A stretch of DNA of 64,000 nt from Reticulitermes speratus (taxonomy: Eukaryota > Arthropoda > Insecta > Blattodea > Rhinotermitidae). How positions within the stretch are numbered: the first letter of the stretch is position 1; each line of letters opens with the position of its first letter. The notes under the pieces are model-generated. The model was given only the letters and a program-made list of their open reading frames with translations. It was not told the DNA's origin and did not search any database. The stretch is from the NCBI GenBank assembly GCA_021186555.1, contig JAJKFL010000013.1:42360644-42424643 (forward strand). The letters are read 5' to 3'. A program made the translations under genes and the position numbers. Of the stretch, positions 59,766 through 64,000 are shown in pieces.

Positions 59766-62700
59766 CTGAAAAGAAAGTTTTGAAGTTAAGTGTTGATGCA
59801 TCGTTTAAAAGTACACTGTCTTGTTCCAGTTTGTCTTCACATGTAATGTTACCTCACTCCATCATCATGGATCCGCCAACATCCACTTATATTAAGATAT
59901 TCCAAACACTGACAGTACTGTGCAATGGCAAACATTGTTGTATCAGTAACTGAATAAATATTGGAGATGCACAGCACACGGAGCCTGACAAGAAGAAAAT
60001 ATTGTTACTAAGAAGAGTCAATAAAATGGTACATTAAAAGTTTAAACAAGTATGTAGCATGTGCAATCACAATTGTAATAATGTACTTACAGGTTACAAA
60101 GGTGAGTTGGAAGAGGGAAATTAAGGATATTACGTAAAGAAGAACTTCAGTTCTCAGTATTGGTACGATCATGAAAGGAAGGATACATACTCCCTACTTA
60201 TGCAGTAGTTAGGTTCCCAAAGGCTTAGTGCACGTTCAATTTTGCACACATCTGATTTTGAGTATATGGTCCAACTCCTATACTAGAATACTGCTGTCAA
60301 GTCGTCATAAGCATAAAACAACCATTCATTATGACAAATCCATTGTATTTCCCATATAAGCTAGTCCTCCACTTGGTGTCTGTGAGTAGTTTCACCCAGC
60401 ATTATACCTTCACCTCTCTGCACTTTCATTCCCATAAGAAAAAAGTTGGCATGTATTTAAAAAATGTTAACATACGAGATCTTCGCTCTTCTGGGACGCA
60501 GTGTTGACTGGTAGTTACTGATGTTTCGGGATAACCTATCAGTCCCATCTCCAAGGGTCAAGCAGCTACCAGTCTGTGCTTCATAACATCCCAGAAGAGC
60601 AGAGAGCCTTAATTTGGCTTCTTTTCTAACTTGATTCTGTGATGAGGTTTGGTTATATCAGGATAAGACTTTGTACTGACAATGAATGCTTTGTACATAT
60701 TGAAAGTATCTATTAATCTTGGAAAATGAGTGACATTACAAATAGTCTTGCTGTAGACAATAAATTACATAGCCTGCACAAGCATTTTCATTTATTTTAA
60801 TGTATGCTTTATTGAGACATGTTCCAGCCATTATATATGACCACCCAGTCCATGCAAAATACAAGAAGAATACAAAGCCATACAATGCCATATATTTTAA
60901 ATAAAATAAACATTGGGATCCTGGAGTCTTACCATGGTGAAGAGTATGTTAGAATTTAAAAATACATTTATATATAATAAAGGAGAACTTATGCACACTA
61001 TATAATTTATTGTGTCTACATTATTTCTAAAGCACACTGGGGATGTACCAATTAAAATTTTTTTATAAATGGTCATGACTTGCACAAAACCATAACTATG
61101 GTGAATTTTAGATATTGCATGTGTACTGTACAAAATATGCTCTGTGGATCCTTTACATCTGCTATACTTCAGTTGCACAGAAATAACAGAAATTGGATTC
61201 GTTGTTTTTCATATACGTTCTTTGTACAGTGTGCCAAAAATGAATGCATAATGGGGAGGATGTTTTTCCATGTTTCAGCTCCAGACCCACTGTTTGGATT
61301 TAGATGAAATTTGGTAATGGAAGAGTCTATGTTAAAAGGTGTCAGGTGAATTAATTTTGGTTTGTATTTGGTCAGTAGGACTTGTACTTCACATAAGGTA
61401 TAAATGGAATCTGTTGGTCTTGTTATCATACAGAAACTTATACACAGCATGAAATATTATCTACAACTTCAGTTTCAACTACTTCAATATAGTGTAATAA
61501 TGAAATCCATGGAAAAATAATATAAGATTAATCACACAGTTTTTGAATGGTACATTACTTTTGTATCTTCAGAACACAAAAGTACACCTACAAGGCACGC
61601 AATATCACAAAGAACTGGTTTATGTCTAACATATTTTCAAGAACTTGAGCCATGCCTTCTCTGTATATACAGGCAAGTATTACATGTAAAAGAAATGGGT
61701 AGTTCAGATGATAGTCTTCTGGATTATTGCACCATGGAAGTTTATAAACTTATTCTGACATTTCAGAGAAATGTGCTGCTTCACCCTCAGGGTGGCTGAA
61801 TTAGGTTGAGGTTGATGCTTAAGAGATGGGAGGGAGGAAATGTGTTGATTATATGGGTAGGTTGGAAGGAGTGGACAGCTCTTGTACTGAGCCAATGGAA
61901 ATGAGTCTCTGAAGTTCTGTCTCCTCTTCTCTTCCCATAGTTCTGCTTGGCCAGAATCCTTGCAAGCTTGCAATATAATTACAAATGTCCTCCTCCCAGT
62001 TACTTCAGCATCTACCTGAATCTGTCACTTTGAAGATGGAGGCAGCACTTTCCTCTCAAACTTAAAAAGAACCTACATATTGTAATGTCAAAAAAATTAA
62101 TTATAATAGTGATTATCATTCTGTATTGTAAATTACATGACAAAATATCAATTTGTGTCTTTGATAGGCTTTGATGCTGTGTCATATTGTGTTTCATGTT
62201 TTTATCTTTCATTTAATTATTATATATTTTGTACTGTATTGGCTAATTATTGTTTGTCATATGTGTGGTGTCTTTTGTCTGTTTGTGCTTTTGTAGTGTG
62301 AGTCTGTATTATTGACATGTTTCATATTCTGCTGTATTAATGGGCTTTGGATCTGTGTGTGTGTGTGTGTATGTATGTAGTATGTATGACCTGGAAGTCT
62401 GTCATTTCAGCAACACCCACTGCAAAAACCAGAAAATTTAGGAAAAGAAGTGGTTGCATAACAAGTGATCAGATAGTTACAATAAAATAATCAGCACTGA
62501 CCACAATTTTAACCTTGACTTTTATAGCAGTAAGCCAATTGTAGGGTGTAATTTTTATAACAAACTGCCTCTTGAACAGGAAACAGCTGCAACAACTTGC
62601 TAGTCAACATTTTGCCCAGGTAAGAGATCATTCAGAACAAATATATATTCACATATATTATATGAAGTTAAGACTTATTGCCTTTTGAACTTCTGAACAA

Positions 62701-63558
62701 GTGCGATTAAACTTTCATCCCCAAGATCCCAACATGATGTAAGATCTATCTCTTCCAAATTGTTCTGATGGAAAGTTAATGCCTTGATAGTGTCAACAGT
62801 TACCCAATGACAGTTTTTCACTTTTAGATTCTTCAAATCCTGTAATGTAACAAACAAAAACAGGAATGAGTCTCCAGTGAGCAATACATAATTTCTAACC
62901 ACATATATCACAAACTTAGCTATATTTCTTGGCCTAACAATTACTATCAGGAAGTGGACTCTGACTATATTGTAATTTGCAAGTAAAGTTTATACATACG
63001 AATCTGATTGATAACTGTTTCATAACTTTATGATAATATATATGTAGGAGAACTCACTTTGCAAGAGACAATGAGAGGCTGCAGACATGCACTTGTCAAC
63101 CCAAGGCAGCCACTTAAGTTCACATAACTTAAATATTTATTGTTGCAGAGCAAAGGTTTAAGAAGTTTATCTTCAAGCCAATTGCAGTAAGCAACGTTTA
63201 TGTGTCGAATACTCCTGCAGTTCTCAACCAACACCTGTAAGTGAATAAGAATGTTTGGTTAAGTTCACACAACGTCTGTGAAAATTTTTCCTTGAACACT
63301 TATGCAATAGTTGTATATGTGTAAACAACCAATATATCGGATTCAACGTACTTCAAAAGCACGGCCATTGAATGTTTTAATAAGGGCGATGTTTATGTCT
63401 TTTATTCTTGTGAGGTAGCTGTCCACAAGTTCTCTACAGAGTTTCGAAGTAGAACGCAAATTGAAACAATCCTTCAGCGTAAGGAGCGGTAAAACGTGCT
63501 GGAACAAAATATCATCCCAAGACAACTGCAAAAATGTGATGTCCACAATTTCACACAT
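59591..63558 (-). CDS. FBXL15: F-box/LRR-repeat protein 15 (five coding exons)
   Basis: Joining 63558-63352, 63234-63058, 62839-62682, 59984-59853 and 59765-59591 gives 849 nt, 282 aa (human FBXL15 is 300). The F-box is at about 8-50 (LSWDDILFQHVLPLLTLKDC). Cys-rich LRRs follow: INVAYCNWLEDKLL, VNLSGCLGLTSACL, VKNCHWVTVDTI, IDLTSCWDLGDESL, LNISGCWRIHDDGV and VKECHYVTERSLGRLRNR. All phases match. FBXL15 is the substrate-recognition subunit of an SCF ubiquitin ligase, known in vertebrates to target Smurf proteins in BMP signalling (family knowledge). The third intron starts GC rather than GT. The start was chosen at the MCEIVDITF ATG; no better upstream ATG is in frame. The gene converges with the Syt15-like gene. 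Confidence 0.93.
59853..59984 (-). CDS. FBXL15: FBXL15 exon 4 (LRRs)
   Basis: LRVLCISNIYSVTDTTMFAI, then CLEYLNISGCWRIHDDGV. Acceptor TTCTTGTCAG, donor GAG|GTAACA, phase 2 on both sides. It aligns with the human block around HHLDLTGCLRVGSDG. Confidence 0.9.
60476..60607. repeat. Foldback repeat, family F copy 2
   Basis: Diverged version of 43312-43430: CTTCGCTCTTCTGGGA on the left mirrors TCCCAGAAGAGC on the right, with a longer centre (GATGTTTCGGGATAACC). Lies within the third FBXL15 intron. Confidence 0.75.
60608..62681. other. FBXL15: FBXL15 intron 3, nothing further recognised
   Basis: AT-rich, CpG-poor intron. No LRR-coding exon or element ends found. The open frame 61704-61973 (-) shows no domain. 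A short GT tract lies near 62357-62372. Confidence 0.5.
62682..62839 (-). CDS. FBXL15: FBXL15 exon 3 (LRRs, GC donor)
   Basis: DLKNLKVKNCHWV through VQKFK. Read on without splicing it ends at a TAA two codons later. Using AAAAG|GCAATA as donor gives phase 2, which fits exon 4 exactly. Confidence 0.85.
63058..63234 (-). CDS. FBXL15: FBXL15 exon 2 (LRRs)
   Basis: VLVENCRSIRHINVAYC through LIVSCK; acceptor ACTTACAG, donor GTGAGT, phase 0 on both sides. Confidence 0.93.
63352..63558 (-). CDS. FBXL15: FBXL15 exon 1 (F-box)
   Basis: 69 codons; ends GRAFE at a GTACGT donor, phase 0. Confidence 0.92.
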
Positions 63559-64000
63559 TTTCCAGTGTTCTCGTTTGTAACTGCAATTACAGCACAATCA
63601 TGCTCACGTAACATTCATCTCTTCTGAGTAACTCAACCTTAATCCACTTTGCTAATAAACATATACATCACGATTAGCATGTAAACAAACACACATTAGT
63701 GGCCACATAAATTACACATAACTGTATATCCCGCCCTTCCTGTTACGATGTTTACAAATTCACATTCGGCTAACCTTCCTACAAACAGTACTATGTCGTT
63801 CTTGCTCTGATAACACGGATGTCTGTCGTCACTGCTGCAATACCAACTCCTGTAAGACACGAAATTAGAATACTCTGGAAGATGGGGGTACGGACGTGGT
63901 CCGAAATTGGATAAAGAACTTTTGTTAAAATAAGCCGTTGTCACTACCGCGTGCACACTTTACAAATTACCATTTGTAGTCTTCCATCATTTCTCATGTT
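63559..64000 (-). promoter_or_regulatory. FBXL15: CpG-rich FBXL15 5' region
   Basis: About 24 CpG in 63361-63960 by hand count, against a handful per kilobase in the introns. Contains the 5' UTR and probably the promoter. An acceptor-like TAATTGCAG is just upstream of the coding start, so a non-coding first exon is possible. Confidence 0.4.

Noticed and set aside
61704..61973. Possible missing LRR exon of FBXL15
   Set aside because: The translation has no LRR pattern. The needed exon was found at 59853-59984 with matching phase.
1..64000. CRISPR arrays, bacterial operons or phage
   Set aside because: No regularly spaced repeats or bacterial gene organisation; all recognisable genes are spliced animal genes or eukaryotic transposons.

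Overview
The window is animal nuclear DNA, almost certainly from an insect. Genes are split by long GT-AG introns, and DNA transposons, LINE fragments and tRNA-derived SINEs fill much of the rest. The SINE and interspersed-repeat families resemble ones I associate with cockroaches and termites (Blattodea). That placement is recollection, not a search result.

Three host genes can be assembled exon by exon with consistent splice phases. (1) lark/RBM4 on the + strand (eight coding exons, 13217-29585, 359 aa): two RRMs, a CCHC zinc knuckle and a Pro/Arg-rich tail, with the last coding exon 6.9 kb beyond the others. (2) A synaptotagmin-15-like tandem-C2 gene on the + strand (visible coding exons 48955-58654; the N-terminal exons were not found). 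(3) FBXL15, an F-box/LRR protein, on the - strand (five coding exons, 63558 down to 59591, 282 aa, one GC-AG intron). Genes 2 and 3 converge with under 1 kb between their stop codons. I found no host gene in 1-13178 or 29586-48954.

Mobile DNA by region. 1-13 kb: a mariner-like relic, two SINEs, a LINE 3' end, a complete-ended PIF/Harbinger element (7439-10241, TTA target duplication), and a possible pogo-type element. The Harbinger element carries an intact three-exon MADF accessory gene interleaved on opposite strands with a broken transposase gene. lark introns: a 100-bp-arm hairpin, two mariner copies and CpG-decayed SINEs. 29.6-48.9 kb, gene-free: SINEs, a mariner-like deletion derivative, a Harbinger MITE that keeps the start of a MADF gene, foldback repeats, and a SINE nested in a hAT-like element. 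Syt15 introns: a hAT MITE with an 8-bp duplication, a 5'-truncated LINE with a perfect 12-bp duplication, and a pogo-like MITE.

A large-scale feature is the CpG pattern. The lark, Syt15 and most of the FBXL15 transcription units are strongly CpG-depleted, while the 29.5-46 kb interval and the FBXL15 5' end are CpG-rich. Repeats with one copy in each domain show CG changed to TG or CA in the lark copy. This is the expected footprint of germline gene-body methylation.
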